A stretch of DNA of 64,000 bases, from contig JAPYRK010000005.1 of NCBI GenBank assembly GCA_029941115.1, positions 1-64,000 on the forward strand. The letters are read 5' to 3'. Below are positions 44,888 through 54,890 of this stretch, piece after piece. The notes below the pieces were generated by a model, which saw only the letters and a list, made by a program, of their open reading frames with translations, ran no database searches and was not told the origin of the DNA. The stretch comes from Dehalococcoidia bacterium. GTDB taxonomy: Bacteria; Chloroflexota; Dehalococcoidia; UBA2979. Both the position numbers and the translations under genes were made by a program. Position 1 is the first letter of the stretch; each line of letters begins with the position of its first letter.

Positions 44888-45631
44888 TTAGTCGACTTTG
44901 GGCACTGCAAGGAGTTCAGCCAAATGGCTGAAGTCATTGGCAATAAAATCAAACGGCAGATCTGGCCTGATAGCTTTCTTATTATCTATACCGTACTCAG
45001 TGGGTCGGAATACGTAGGCAGTGCCGAATCCAACAGCTTGTGCTGCTAGTAAATCGGATTCGTGGGCGGCCACGAGCATAATTTCATTCGCGTCGAACCC
45101 TAAAAGATTGGCTGCGTTTCGGTAGCATTCGGGGTTCGGTTTGAAAGCGCCGGTAATTTCAGCCGACAAGATTACATCCCATCGTAAATTCGAATATTTA
45201 GCCATATTTGTCAGTAGGGATATATTGCCATTTGAAAGTGTACTCACGATGAAATGGCTTCGTAAGCGTTCTAATCCTAGGACTGAATCAGGCCATGGCT
45301 GGAGTCGATGCCACACCGTATTGAGGTGCTTAACTGCGGCGATATTTTTCTTAGTATCGAATTCAATTTCCTCGAGTAATATAGTTAGCATTCGATGGTG
45401 AAGAGCGTCGGCTGTTTGAAACGGGAGTGAGCCCTGTTGTACGAGCCTCATACCTCCCATATATCCTTCAGTACGCCATCGATCGGCAAATTCAGACCAA
45501 TCAGCATTTATTGCTTGCTCCGAGCCAAATAATTGAAGCTCATTAATAACTGTAGTTCGCCAGTCAACAACTGTTCCAAAGACATCAAAACAAAGGGCTT
45601 TTATTTGACCTAATTTACTGGCCTCGCTCAT
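44888..45631 (-). CDS. Haloacid dehalogenase, type II
   Basis: A 247-residue HAD-superfamily enzyme like L-2-haloacid dehalogenase, which replaces halogen by hydroxyl through an Asp ester. Motif I is CFDVFGTVVDWR with the nucleophile Asp; STLSNGNISLL is motif II; the Lys is in AFKPNPECYR; and AAHESDLLAAQAVGFGTAYV is motif IV, where typical dehalogenases have HxxD. Type II members also include enzymes of unknown non-halogen substrates. It is on the minus strand between an amidohydrolase and a membrane protein. Confidence 0.9.
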   Translation of the reverse strand: MSEASKLGQIKALCFDVFGTVVDWRTTVINELQLFGSEQAINADWSEFADRWRTEGYMGGMRLVQQGSLPFQTADALHHRMLTILLEEIEFDTKKNIAAVKHLNTVWHRLQPWPDSVLGLERLRSHFIVSTLSNGNISLLTNMAKYSNLRWDVILSAEITGAFKPNPECYRNAANLLGFDANEIMLVAAHESDLLAAQAVGFGTAYVFRPTEYGIDNKKAIRPDLPFDFIANDFSHLAELLAVPKVD

Positions 45632-45669
45632 AATCCACTCTTTTCAACGATTACTTAATTTCAAAGTCA

Positions 45670-46131
45670 TTAGATGCGGCGCTCTCGTCGCCCTACATAG
45701 TCTATTTGATCTTTTCGGTTTACTAGATTCGAAATGATTAAGTGAATCAGAGCGATGATGATGGCCGTACACATAGCGGTCCAAAAGCCGTTAACTTGAA
45801 AACTTAATCCAATTGAAACAGATAGCTTGGACGTGAGAAGTAGCATCGTAGCATCGATAATAATGATAGTGAATCCAAGGGTAATAAGAATAAGGCAGAC
45901 TGAGAATGCGATGAAAAATGGTCTAATTAGTAGATATGTGAGTGCCAGTATTGCTGATCCAGCGAACAAAGCCCCGATGCCATCTATTTTGACAGTATCT
46001 AACAGAGCATCAGACACCCACAGCCCAACCAATAGTGAGCAAAATCTCGTGACAAGGCTTTGACCACTGTATTGGTTATTGGCGCTGTTCCCAAGCCTAA
46101 AAAGACGAAATTGTCTGCTTTGTGGGCTCAT
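45670..46131 (-). CDS. Phage-holin-4-like / YvlD-like membrane protein
   Basis: A 153-residue integral membrane protein with four hydrophobic helices. The pattern LAGSAILALTYLLIRPFFI followed by LILITLGFTIIIIDATMLLL and a late FWTAMCTAIIIALIHLII resembles the phage holin family 4 / YvlD group, small proteins of unknown function in many bacteria. The basic C-terminal tail ends in RRERRI. No phage genes are near, so a holin role is unlikely. Confidence 0.65.
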   Translation of the reverse strand: MSPQSRQFRLFRLGNSANNQYSGQSLVTRFCSLLVGLWVSDALLDTVKIDGIGALFAGSAILALTYLLIRPFFIAFSVCLILITLGFTIIIIDATMLLLTSKLSVSIGLSFQVNGFWTAMCTAIIIALIHLIISNLVNRKDQIDYVGRRERRI

Positions 46132-46172
46132 GGGTTAGTGACTTAAGGTGGTTAGCCTTAATAGCTTATCGA

Positions 46173-46970
46173 CTAAATTCCAGTCCAATTTGGAGTTCGC
46201 TTTTCACTGAAAGCAATTGGCCCTTCCTTCTGGTCTGGTGAGGTATTGTGTCGATTGAGCCAGTAGAAGGATCGACTCATCGCCGATTCCAACGGTATTT
46301 CTAGCCCTTCCATCGACCCCTGCTTTGATCCCCTAACTGAAAGCGGTGCACACTCTAGAATTTCATTTGCCCAGCGTTCTGCCGCGCCCATCAGGTCATC
46401 ATGTGGGACTACTTCGTTGACGAATCCATATTCCTTCGCCGTCTGTGCATCGAGATTTCGTCCGGTAAGTATCATGCCCATTGCTAATTTAAGTGGTATT
46501 TGTCTAGGAAGTCTGTGAATACCACCTGCTCCTGCGTAAAGCCCGACTCGTGGTTCAGGTAGCCCAAACCGAGCTTGGTCAGACGCGATGATTATGTCGG
46601 ACGCCAATGCCATCTCGAAGCCGCCGCCCATAGCCCATCCGTTGACAGCTGCGATCACCGGCTTATGCATGTCGAATCGACTTGTTATCCCACCGAAGCC
46701 TCCCTGCCGAGGCACCACACCCGGGTCAAGTCTACCGACGCCAGCTGCTTGGGCTTTGAGATCATTGCCTGCAGAAAAAGAGCGGGAACCTGCTCCAGTT
46801 AATATGGCCACCCATAAATTGTCATCTGACGCAAAATCATCCCATAACTCAGCTATTTCATGCGACGCCGCAGGATGGAGCGCATTCATTACTTCTGGTC
46901 GATTAATAGTTATTGTTGCTACATGACCATTTTTTTCATACAACGCATAATCTGTCGCCGGTGTTGCCAT
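46173..46970 (-). CDS. Enoyl-CoA hydratase/isomerase (crotonase family)
   Basis: A 265-residue crotonase-fold enzyme. The oxyanion-hole segment SFSAGNDLKAQAAG and the second GGGFEMALASDIIIASD are present, then RFGLPEPRVGLYAGAGG. Glu residues occur at both catalytic positions (GGGFE and LPEP), which supports hydratase activity. The start is the ATG preceded by GGAG at six bases; the 16 residues encoded before it are not family-like. It may take part in beta-oxidation or degradation of branched or aromatic acids. It follows the formate dehydrogenase gene on the same strand by about 60 bases. Confidence 0.9.
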   Translation of the reverse strand: MATPATDYALYEKNGHVATITINRPEVMNALHPAASHEIAELWDDFASDDNLWVAILTGAGSRSFSAGNDLKAQAAGVGRLDPGVVPRQGGFGGITSRFDMHKPVIAAVNGWAMGGGFEMALASDIIIASDQARFGLPEPRVGLYAGAGGIHRLPRQIPLKLAMGMILTGRNLDAQTAKEYGFVNEVVPHDDLMGAAERWANEILECAPLSVRGSKQGSMEGLEIPLESAMSRSFYWLNRHNTSPDQKEGPIAFSEKRTPNWTGI

Positions 46971-47028
46971 CTCGTTCTCCATTTCTTTTGTCCAGCCACA
47001 GCTTAAGGCATGTGGCATTTTTGATCAG

Positions 47029-49866
47029 TTAATTTGTGGATCGTTTTTTCCGTGTTTTTCGCGTACTCCCTGGAACATCAAGTCTCACAGCACAGGCTTT
47101 GTACTCAGGGATGCCACTTGGTAGGTCAAGTGCGTCATTTGTTAGTATATTTGCGGCCACTCCTTCAAGTGCAACAAATGGGACAAAGAGGTCTCCACGT
47201 TGCATTCGATCGACAACATGCACACGGGCAATAATTTCACCTCGCCTCGAACTAATTTGAATATCCTGACCATCGCGGATATTCATCTCGTTGGCGTCTG
47301 CGGAGTTTATATCCACCGTGACTACTGGCACTTTTTTCATGAGATTCGCCACTTCTCGCGTTATCGCACCAGTATGCCAATGGTAAAGAGATCTTCCAGT
47401 AATTAGTGTGAAAGGGTATCGCCGGCTAGGTAGTTCGGCTGCCAAGGCAGCCTGAACTACGGGCATGAACAATCCACGTCCTCGCGGGAAATCTTTATCG
47501 AATAGTATTTTCGTTCCAGGATGATTATCGTCTGAGCAAGGCCATTGAATACCCCCTTCTTTATTTAGTCTCGAGTGTGAGAGTCCAGAAATTATAGGTG
47601 TGAGACCTGCCATCTCATCAAATATTTCCGAAGACTCGGCATAAGTAAACTGATGTACAGGTCTTTCAAGCCGTTCCAGAACTCGGCGAGCTATATCCGC
47701 GGTTATTTCCCAGTCATTTCTTGATTCACCAACATTTTCCATGAATGGACGAATCAATTGGACCCTTCGCTCAGAGTTGGTGAAAGTCCCCGATTTTTCG
47801 GCAAATGAGGTGGCTGGAAGTACGACATCCGCGATTTCAGCCGTTTCATGCATAAACAAATCTTGGACCACTAGGAAATCAAGACGATTAAATGCTTCAC
47901 GTGCGTGTATGAGATATGGGTCAGAAACGAGGGGGTTTTCTCCCACAATGTACATTGTAGTGAGTTCGCCGCTCAGCATTTTGTCGATCATTAATGTTGA
48001 TTGGAGTCCAGGATTCTGGGGAATTTCTGCCTCCCACGCTGTTTCCCATTTGCCATGTGTTTCCCCGCCAACAGACTCATATCCTGGGAAGATGTTTGGT
48101 AAGCAGCCAGAATCTGAACACCCTTGAACATTATTTTGTCCTCGAAGCGGTGAAATGCCGTTGCCTGATTTTCCTACTTGGCCACTGCTGAGTGCAAGGT
48201 TTATTAACGAACGAGCGTTGTCAGAGCCATTCGTGTGTTGAGTAACTCCCATTCCCCATATCAAACATGAGCCGCGATCTGTCCCATCACTGCTTGGCCT
48301 TGGCTGTGCATACAGGCGAGCCGCTTTGCTAATGTCGACCGCAGGTACGCCTGTTATTGTTTCAGCTTCAGGCAAATGAATCTTATCGATGACTTCTCTC
48401 CACTCAGTGAACCCTTCAGTCCGATTATTGATGAAGTCTTGATTTTCTAAGCCCTCATCAATAATGACTTTAGCCATTGCATTGAAAAGAGTTACGTCTG
48501 TACCTGGTCGGGGCTGTAAATGGATTTCTGCAACATCACAGAGTTCGATGCGGATGGGGTTTACTACTATTAGAGCCGCGTTGTTATTTTCTATGTTTCG
48601 GCGAATTCGAGATGCAACAACCGGATGATTTCGTCCTGTATCACTTCCTACTACTAGCAAAGTGCCAGCCTTCTCGTAATCTTCATAAGAGTTAGATGTA
48701 GCACCAGATCCTATCTGCTCCATCAAAGCTACTACTGAAGGTGCGTGGCATAGACGAGAGCAGTGATCGATAGAATTTGTCCCCATAACCGATCGCACAA
48801 ACTTTTGCATAACATAACCATCTTCGTTGGTAGCTTTAGCTGAGGCGATACCTCCAAATTTTTGTGTGGGTGATTTTGCGTTGACTGAGACCACGCCAGC
48901 AAATTTATCCGCAACGAGATTTAGGGCTTCGTCCCAAGAAGTTGGCTCAAGCTTACCGTTTTTTCTAACTAATGGCTGAGTCAGTCGCTCTTTTGAATTG
49001 ATGTAATCCAAACCAAATCGACCTTTCACACAGGTCATACCGAGTGAAGAATCATTTTCAGGAACTCCATCTACCCACACGACGTTTTCTTTGTCTGTGT
49101 GCACTCGTAAGCCACAACCGACACCACAATAGGGGCAAGTGGTTTCAGTGACTGTTGTGCCCACTGCTGTTTGATATTGTTTCTTTTCATCTGTTGTTTC
49201 ACTAGTTGAACTTATTATTGGTAGAGCCATCGTGACGGCGTTTGCACGTGGCGGATGATTTGTAACGGGTAGTAAAGCACCAGTAGGGCATTGCGAAACA
49301 CATTGCCCGCAAGACGTGCAAGTGGAGTCCTCCCAGTCAGATTCAAATGCTGAGCCGATTACCCCGTTTTGTCCTCGACCATTAATCCCGATCGCTCCGA
49401 TATGTTGGGTTTTTTGACAGGCATCGATACACCTGCCACACAGTATGCAATCAGCCATTGTTAGCGAAAAGAAGGGATTAGTATCATCCTCTGAGATCCT
49501 GGGCATAGGACTGAACGTGGACTGAGTTAATAGATGCTTCCTCGCATGTATGACAGTTAAACCTTTTCCTTTACCATCGGAAGACATTCCAAGCGTTAAA
49601 TCTAGAACACCAGTTCGTATTCGCTGAGATTTGGCGCTATCAGTCATAATACTTTGCGAGTCACTGGCAGGGGTATGACACGCTGCGACGAGTCTAGGTG
49701 ATCCATCTATCTCGATTAAACATGTTCGACAGGCACCGAGAGGTGAGCGCGATTCAGGCTTACAAAGATGTGGTAAATCAACATTGGACGCCAGTACAGC
49801 ATCTAGGATAGTTGCACCATCCGGCACTTCGACTGGGGCACCATTAACTTGTAAATTAATTGTCAT
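47029..49866 (-). CDS. Formate dehydrogenase alpha subunit, molybdopterin enzyme
   Basis: A 945-residue NAD-type formate dehydrogenase alpha subunit or close relative. It has an N-terminal [2Fe-2S] domain (Cys35, 46, 49, 63), two ferredoxin motifs (Cys140-150 and Cys183-193), then CPYCGVGCG with a later TCVKGRFG for the [4Fe-4S] near the active site. The catalytic Cys (SeCys in some) is Cys373 in CSRLCHAPSV. Residues 64-139 contain no Cys, so the HCCC cluster usual in this domain is absent. The C-terminal pterin barrel (TGRSLYHWHTGAITR) is complete. It oxidises formate to CO2; the electron acceptor subunits are not adjacent. The divergent neighbour is a rhodanese. Confidence 0.92.
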   Translation of the reverse strand: MTINLQVNGAPVEVPDGATILDAVLASNVDLPHLCKPESRSPLGACRTCLIEIDGSPRLVAACHTPASDSQSIMTDSAKSQRIRTGVLDLTLGMSSDGKGKGLTVIHARKHLLTQSTFSPMPRISEDDTNPFFSLTMADCILCGRCIDACQKTQHIGAIGINGRGQNGVIGSAFESDWEDSTCTSCGQCVSQCPTGALLPVTNHPPRANAVTMALPIISSTSETTDEKKQYQTAVGTTVTETTCPYCGVGCGLRVHTDKENVVWVDGVPENDSSLGMTCVKGRFGLDYINSKERLTQPLVRKNGKLEPTSWDEALNLVADKFAGVVSVNAKSPTQKFGGIASAKATNEDGYVMQKFVRSVMGTNSIDHCSRLCHAPSVVALMEQIGSGATSNSYEDYEKAGTLLVVGSDTGRNHPVVASRIRRNIENNNAALIVVNPIRIELCDVAEIHLQPRPGTDVTLFNAMAKVIIDEGLENQDFINNRTEGFTEWREVIDKIHLPEAETITGVPAVDISKAARLYAQPRPSSDGTDRGSCLIWGMGVTQHTNGSDNARSLINLALSSGQVGKSGNGISPLRGQNNVQGCSDSGCLPNIFPGYESVGGETHGKWETAWEAEIPQNPGLQSTLMIDKMLSGELTTMYIVGENPLVSDPYLIHAREAFNRLDFLVVQDLFMHETAEIADVVLPATSFAEKSGTFTNSERRVQLIRPFMENVGESRNDWEITADIARRVLERLERPVHQFTYAESSEIFDEMAGLTPIISGLSHSRLNKEGGIQWPCSDDNHPGTKILFDKDFPRGRGLFMPVVQAALAAELPSRRYPFTLITGRSLYHWHTGAITREVANLMKKVPVVTVDINSADANEMNIRDGQDIQISSRRGEIIARVHVVDRMQRGDLFVPFVALEGVAANILTNDALDLPSGIPEYKACAVRLDVPGSTRKTRKKRSTN

Positions 49867-50015
49867 ATGTTTGTAAGTTTCTCGTTGCTGTAGTCTTCGG
49901 CTATGTCATTTATATAATTCAAGCTTAACAAAATTCAATCAAAACAGAAATGGCGCAGAAATTGTTTACATTTCCAGTTATATTAGTCTACAAATACAGA
50001 AGAATAGGGGTCTAA

Positions 50016-50360
50016 ATGTCAGCAAAACCAGAAAAACTAGAGGGTGAACCTTTTTATCGAATTGACGTTGGCGAGGCAAAACGGATGATTGATGATGAGG
50101 ACGTTCAAGTGATCGATGCTCGTGAAATCGATGAGCATGCGGATGGACATGTTCCGGGGTCAGTTCGGATTCAACATATGGCAGTACTAAGTAATGCCGA
50201 TAAGCTGGCGACGGACAAGCCAATTCTCTTTATTTGCAGAAGCGGCCAGCGGTCGGCTGTAGCTGCAGAATTTGCTGCGTCCCTTGGCTTGGACGATCTT
50301 TACAATGTTGAGGGTGGCCATCAGGCGTGGGCTGAAGCAGGTTATCCGATGGAATCCTAG
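50016..50360 (+). CDS. Rhodanese-like sulfurtransferase
   Basis: A 114-residue single-domain rhodanese. The active-site loop is ILFICRSGQRSAVAAEF with the catalytic Cys in CRSGQRS. The domain starts after DEDVQVIDAREIDEHADGHVPGS. It probably carries persulfide sulfur. It is divergent from formate dehydrogenase; such enzymes need sulfuration by FdhD, which can receive sulfur from a rhodanese or desulfurase, so a supporting role is possible but not shown. Its stop overlaps that of the convergent LON-domain gene by four bases. Confidence 0.92.
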   Translation: MSAKPEKLEGEPFYRIDVGEAKRMIDDEDVQVIDAREIDEHADGHVPGSVRIQHMAVLSNADKLATDKPILFICRSGQRSAVAAEFAASLGLDDLYNVEGGHQAWAEAGYPMES

Positions 50361-51037
50361 TTTCGATTAGCCCCACCAAATCGTGTTGCCTGGAGAAAAT
50401 TGAGTTGTTTATAGATTTTTGTCTTCGCCTTTTGCAAAAGATTGTCTGCTACTGGCAATCGTTGTTCCCCATCATATGTAGACAATAAATCCTGTCGAAG
50501 GAGATCGGGTGCATAGCCTTCCGTCATTGAACCGACTTGATCACAAAACTTATGAATTTGTGGATGCGTGTCTGGTGCTTTTCTCCAGGAACTGGCTAGG
50601 GCGTCGCGCATCGCAAGAACTTCTAAATACGACTCCCATATCTTGGGAGATAGGACATTAGGAGAAACGGTATTGAGGGATGTATGTTCATTTAGATCGG
50701 TTGGAAGATTAAATGACACCTTAGCTTCCGGATAAGGATAGTGAGTAATAGCTGTGTCGATTTGGAATCTTTTGTGACCGTAGCCCGTGAGTAAAATTCT
50801 GTTGTTACTGGTTGGAACGATCTCGCGGATCCTTACGGTCGTTCCTATGCCATGTGGTATTGCCTCATCTCCGACTTCTTCTCCAGAGTCAATCAGGACT
50901 ACACCGAATTGCTTATTATTTTCAGCGCAGTAGCTGAGCATTTCTTTGTAACGTTCTTCGAATATTTGTAGGACTATTTCCTGTCGAGGGAATAATACTT
51001 TTTTCAGAGGCATTAAGGGAATACTTATAGCAGGCAT
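50357..51037 (-). CDS. LON-substrate-binding-domain protein
   Basis: A 226-residue protein consisting only of the Lon N-terminal (substrate-binding) domain, with no ATPase or protease part. The signature at the start is ISIPLMPLKKVLFPRQEIVLQIFEERY, and the domain continues through VVLIDSGEEVG. Isolated LON-domain proteins are widespread and likely bind proteins or act in proteolysis. It is the last gene after the Clp ATPase on the minus strand (57-base gap), which supports a protein quality-control link. Confidence 0.88.
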   Translation of the reverse strand: MPAISIPLMPLKKVLFPRQEIVLQIFEERYKEMLSYCAENNKQFGVVLIDSGEEVGDEAIPHGIGTTVRIREIVPTSNNRILLTGYGHKRFQIDTAITHYPYPEAKVSFNLPTDLNEHTSLNTVSPNVLSPKIWESYLEVLAMRDALASSWRKAPDTHPQIHKFCDQVGSMTEGYAPDLLRQDLLSTYDGEQRLPVADNLLQKAKTKIYKQLNFLQATRFGGANRN

Positions 51038-51094
51038 TATTTCGTATCGTTAATTTATGTTCTATCCAAAAACCAGATATATAGGCGCATCAAG

Positions 51095-53545
51095 TTACAC
51101 ATTAGCTGGTGACTTATTTTTTGTTATTTCAAAGCTAAAATCAGAGGAGTCTTCAGTCTCATCTAGATCAATATCAACTGTATCACCGCTGTCTAGTTCT
51201 CCGGCGAGCATAGCTCGCGCGAGGATATTTTCAATTCTTCTTTCGATGAGTCGTTTTAGTGGTCGGGCCCCAAACTGGGGATCGTAACCTTCTTTAGCGA
51301 GTAGTGACATAGCCTTTTCACTGATATTAAGCATAATCTGTTGCGTACCTATTCTTGCGGCGATTTGTTTTACTTCAAGGTCCGCTACGCTGGCGATCTC
51401 CTTCTCGTTTAAGGGTTCGAAAACTACTATCTCATCCAGACGATTGAGAAATTCTGGCCGGAATGTCTGCTTCAGGGATGCCTCAATTCGTTTTTCTTGG
51501 GCGTTGGCTTCATCTGTTGATTGAGATCTAACGAATCCGACAGGTTCGCGTTTCACATCAACACCTAAGTTGCTGGTCAGAATGATTATTGTATTGCTGA
51601 AATCTACAGTTCTTCCGTGTGAATCGGTGAGGCGCCCGTCGTCCATTATTTGAAGAAGCGTATTAAATATATCTGGATGTGCCTTTTCTATCTCGTCGAA
51701 GAGGATGACTTGGTAGGGGCGCCGACGAATTTGCTCAGTGAGCTCTCCGGCCTGATCATATCCAATATATCCGGGAGGTGCGCCTATTAATCTTGATGCG
51801 GTGTGCTTTTCACTGTACTCGGACATATCAAGACGGATGATTGCATCCTGATCGTCGAACAAATATTCTGCGAGTGCTTGCGCAAGATAAGTTTTTCCAA
51901 CGCCAGTCGGCCCAACAAAGATGAACGAACCTATTGGCCTGCGAGGATCTTTTAATCCAGACCGAGCTCTACGAATGGCATCCGAAAGTGAACTGATAGC
52001 TCGTTCCTGCCCAACAATTCGTTCATGAAGAAATTCTTCCATTCGAAGTAATTTAGATGCCTCTGCTTCGAGCATTTGGGCTACCGGAATGCCAGTCATT
52101 TGGGCGATGAGGCGGGCAATATCGTGTCGTGTTACTTCACTATTTGGTCCATGCTCAGACTGCCAGTCTTGCACACAATCCTCATATTTAGATTGAATAT
52201 GTAAGAGTTGTTGCTTGATTCTAGCCGCTTCTTCAAAGTCTTTTTTCTCGGCGGCTGTGTCGAGCCTTGTGGATGCATCATCTACTTCTCTTTTGAGTGC
52301 TCTAATTGCAGGAGCCATTGATTCATTTTCAATGACCTGCCTTGATGAAGCCTCATCAATAAGATCTATCGCCTTGTCAGGTAAGTGTCGGTCTGTAATA
52401 TATCTCGACGATAGATTTACGGCAGCATCGATAGCTTCATCAGTAATGGATATCCCGTGATGATCTTCATAGCTTGGTCGAAGTCCTTGCAAAATTGCTG
52501 TGGCATCTTCGAGCGACGGTTCGTCAACATAAACGGGCGAAAAGCGTCTCTCTAGGGCAGGGTCAGATTCGATCGATGTCCTGTACTCATCAAGAGTGGT
52601 CGCACCGATAACATGGAGCTCTCCACGAGCGAGAGCCGGTTTCATCATATTTGAGGCATCAAGAGCACCATCCGCACCGCCAGCTCCTACAACAGTATGT
52701 AACTCATCAATGAAAAGCAAGACCTCGCCTTGGGAACTCTTGACCTCTTGCATTACGGCCTGCAGGCGCTCTTCAAATTCACCACGAAACTTTGATCCGG
52801 CTAAGAGTGCCCCCATGTCTAGGGCCATGATTCGTCTATCTTTGAGACGTTCGGGGACATCATCGTCGACAATTCTTTGCGCCAGACCTTCTGCAATTGC
52901 AGTTTTTCCTACACCGGCTTCTCCAATAATAACCGGGTTATTTTTTGTTCGTCGATTGAGAATTTGCATTACTCGGCTGATTTCACCATCTCTCCCTATC
53001 ACGGGATCGAGCATGCCTTGTTTTGCAAATTCGGTCAGATCTCGGGCGAACTTAGTGAGTGCTTGATAGGTTGATTCTGCTGTTGGGGAATCAACTCGAG
53101 CAGAACCTCGAACGCTTTGCAATGCTCGATAAAGTCGTTCTTTGCTGACCTGAAATTCTTCCATAACTTTTGCTGATTCGCCGTCGGTTGCATCAACAAC
53201 TGCTAAAAGCAAATGCTCGACTCCAACATATTCGTCTTTCAGTCGATTGGCTTCGGCATTGGCGCGCTCTAGCATTTCGACGATTCGTGGGGTGGTATAA
53301 ATTTGGACTACTTCATTACCCAATTTCGGGCCGTGTTTTAATTTTTCTTGTAACGAACGCAACATTGCATCACTTTCTATTTGCGCGGCTGCGAAGATAT
53401 CTCGAGCAAGACCGTTCGGAAGAGCAAGAAGGGCAAATAGCACGTGCTCAACATCCCATTGTGAGTGCCTTTCGTCCCGAACTAGCTGTTGGGAGGCTGA
53501 TATTACCTCTTGAGCTTGTTCAGTGAATCGATCATTTCGCATCAT
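51095..53545 (-). CDS. ClpC-like AAA+ unfoldase
   Basis: An 816-residue Hsp100 unfoldase with an N-terminal double Clp repeat (residues 1-145), two ATPase modules (Walker A GEAGVGKT near 211 and GPTGVGKT near 547), and a short middle region ([20 protein letters not shown]) typical of ClpC rather than the longer coil of ClpB. The VGF tripeptide in [10 protein letters not shown] fits the loop that docks on ClpP, so it probably feeds the ClpP protease. clpP is not in the window. The ATG has AAGGAGA upstream. It lies downstream of dnaJ-hspR and may be under HspR control, although I cannot place an operator with confidence. Confidence 0.92.
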   Translation of the reverse strand: MMRNDRFTEQAQEVISASQQLVRDERHSQWDVEHVLFALLALPNGLARDIFAAAQIESDAMLRSLQEKLKHGPKLGNEVVQIYTTPRIVEMLERANAEANRLKDEYVGVEHLLLAVVDATDGESAKVMEEFQVSKERLYRALQSVRGSARVDSPTAESTYQALTKFARDLTEFAKQGMLDPVIGRDGEISRVMQILNRRTKNNPVIIGEAGVGKTAIAEGLAQRIVDDDVPERLKDRRIMALDMGALLAGSKFRGEFEERLQAVMQEVKSSQGEVLLFIDELHTVVGAGGADGALDASNMMKPALARGELHVIGATTLDEYRTSIESDPALERRFSPVYVDEPSLEDATAILQGLRPSYEDHHGISITDEAIDAAVNLSSRYITDRHLPDKAIDLIDEASSRQVIENESMAPAIRALKREVDDASTRLDTAAEKKDFEEAARIKQQLLHIQSKYEDCVQDWQSEHGPNSEVTRHDIARLIAQMTGIPVAQMLEAEASKLLRMEEFLHERIVGQERAISSLSDAIRRARSGLKDPRRPIGSFIFVGPTGVGKTYLAQALAEYLFDDQDAIIRLDMSEYSEKHTASRLIGAPPGYIGYDQAGELTEQIRRRPYQVILFDEIEKAHPDIFNTLLQIMDDGRLTDSHGRTVDFSNTIIILTSNLGVDVKREPVGFVRSQSTDEANAQEKRIEASLKQTFRPEFLNRLDEIVVFEPLNEKEIASVADLEVKQIAARIGTQQIMLNISEKAMSLLAKEGYDPQFGARPLKRLIERRIENILARAMLAGELDSGDTVDIDLDETEDSSDFSFEITKNKSPANV

Positions 53546-53569
53546 AGTATAGTCTCCTTCTAACGCCGA

Positions 53570-53962
53570 CTAAGAAAATCTTAGAAAAAAATCGGCACCA
53601 TATTCTTTTTCAGCTTCGTGAATTTGCTCTGAGTCGCTGCTCATTGCAGCTAGTTGCTCGCGCAAAGCTACAACATCTTTCGTAAGGGTATTGTTAGTGT
53701 CTTCAAGTTGTTTGATTTGCCTATGTAGACGCATCATAATTTCAACCCCTGCCAAGTTAAGCCCTAAATCTGTAGTCCAACTTACGATTTGGCCTATTTG
53801 GTCTATATCTCGAGTTGAAAATAATCTGGTATTACCAATTGAGCGTGCTGGTTGTACTAATCCTAAACGCTCGTACGAGCGAATAGTTTGTTGATGGACA
53901 CCTATTATTTTTGCGACGACAGAAATTTGAAACAGTGGCTCATCTTGTGGAATAGTTGTCAC
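53570..53962 (-). CDS. hspR: HspR-type MerR-family heat-shock repressor
   Basis: A 130-residue winged helix-turn-helix regulator of the MerR family. The DNA-binding part is LFQISVVAKIIGVHQQTIRS with YERLGLVQPARS, which closely fits HspR. A coiled-coil dimerisation segment (residues about 75-110) follows. In actinobacteria HspR represses dnaK, clpB and its own operon, with DnaK as co-repressor. I start at GTG, one base after the dnaJ stop, since AGGAGG lies six bases before it; the 25 codons before this overlap dnaJ. The next gene is the Clp unfoldase. Confidence 0.9.
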   Translation of the reverse strand: MTTIPQDEPLFQISVVAKIIGVHQQTIRSYERLGLVQPARSIGNTRLFSTRDIDQIGQIVSWTTDLGLNLAGVEIMMRLHRQIKQLEDTNNTLTKDVVALREQLAAMSSDSEQIHEAEKEYGADFFLRFS

Positions 53963-53963
53963 T

Positions 53964-54863
53964 TCATGCCTCCTGCTCGGATTCTTCAAGTACACGCAAC
54001 TGTTCATACAGGGCTTTCTGTGCTGTTGATAGTTCACTGGGGACTCGTATGCGTATTATTCCAATCATGTCGCCAAATCCGCCGTCAGTCTTTGGCATAC
54101 CTTGCCCAGCTAGTCGAATTTTTGCCCCTCCTTGAGAGGACGCAGGAATGCTAACCTCCAACGTTGTCGATTTGATACTTGTTACGGAAAGCGAACTTCC
54201 TAATGCAGCATCAGACGGTGTAATCAGCAGATCTATCTCCAAGTCATCATCGGTGCGAGTGAATATTGGGTGTGGTGCTACCGTGGTTTTAATATATAGG
54301 TCGCCGGCATGACCGCCATTTCGACCGTCCTGCCCTCTTCTTGGTATTCTGATTCGCTGATTATTTTTTACGCCAGCCGGAATTTTTACCTCTATCTGTG
54401 AGCCGGGATATTTCCCAACTTGTGCAGTGACTGTTTTTGCTATTCCTTGATATGATTCCTCGAGTGATATCTCGATCTGTTGCTCGATATCAGAGCCTTT
54501 TTGTGCTTGAGGTTTTCTGTTAAACGCGCCGCCTAGCCCGCCAAATAAGGATTCAAACCCTGAAGCTTGGTTACCTCGACCTCCAAACATGTCTCCAAAG
54601 TCAAATACGATATTGTCATTATTTTGGAATCCAGCTCCCCCAGACGACTGTGTATGTCCAAAGCGATCATACTTCGATTTCTTTTCAGAATCAGACAAGA
54701 TTTGATAAGCATCGTTAATTGTCTTGAATTTTTCGGCGGCCGCGGAGTCACCAGCATTGACATCAGGATGATGTTCGCGTGCAAGCTTTCTGTAAGCAGA
54801 CCGAATTTCCTTTTCAGATGAGGTTCTTTTGATCCCTAGAGTTTGGTATGGATCAGCTTGCAC
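53964..54863 (-). CDS. DnaJ/CbpA-type co-chaperone without zinc finger
   Basis: A 299-residue J-domain protein. The J domain has the HPD motif in KLAREHHPDVNAGDS (residues about 33) and is followed by a Gly/Phe-rich stretch with GGRGNQASGFESLFGG. The zinc-finger cysteine repeats of DnaJ are missing, so it is the CbpA (type B) kind, with a C-terminal client-binding domain (KIPAGVKNNQRIRIPRRGQDG). Start is GTG with GAAAGG eight bases upstream. It heads the operon with hspR and the Clp unfoldase. No dnaK or grpE is encoded here, so its Hsp70 partner lies elsewhere. Confidence 0.9.
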   Translation of the reverse strand: MQADPYQTLGIKRTSSEKEIRSAYRKLAREHHPDVNAGDSAAAEKFKTINDAYQILSDSEKKSKYDRFGHTQSSGGAGFQNNDNIVFDFGDMFGGRGNQASGFESLFGGLGGAFNRKPQAQKGSDIEQQIEISLEESYQGIAKTVTAQVGKYPGSQIEVKIPAGVKNNQRIRIPRRGQDGRNGGHAGDLYIKTTVAPHPIFTRTDDDLEIDLLITPSDAALGSSLSVTSIKSTTLEVSIPASSQGGAKIRLAGQGMPKTDGGFGDMIGIIRIRVPSELSTAQKALYEQLRVLEESEQEA

Positions 54864-54890
54864 TTATTTTGCCTTTCAGGTATTTAATAT

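Noticed and set aside
45670-46131. Prophage holin
   Set aside because: The protein resembles phage holin family 4 only in hydrophobic pattern; no lysin, capsid, integrase or attachment site is nearby, and the family is common in chromosomes.
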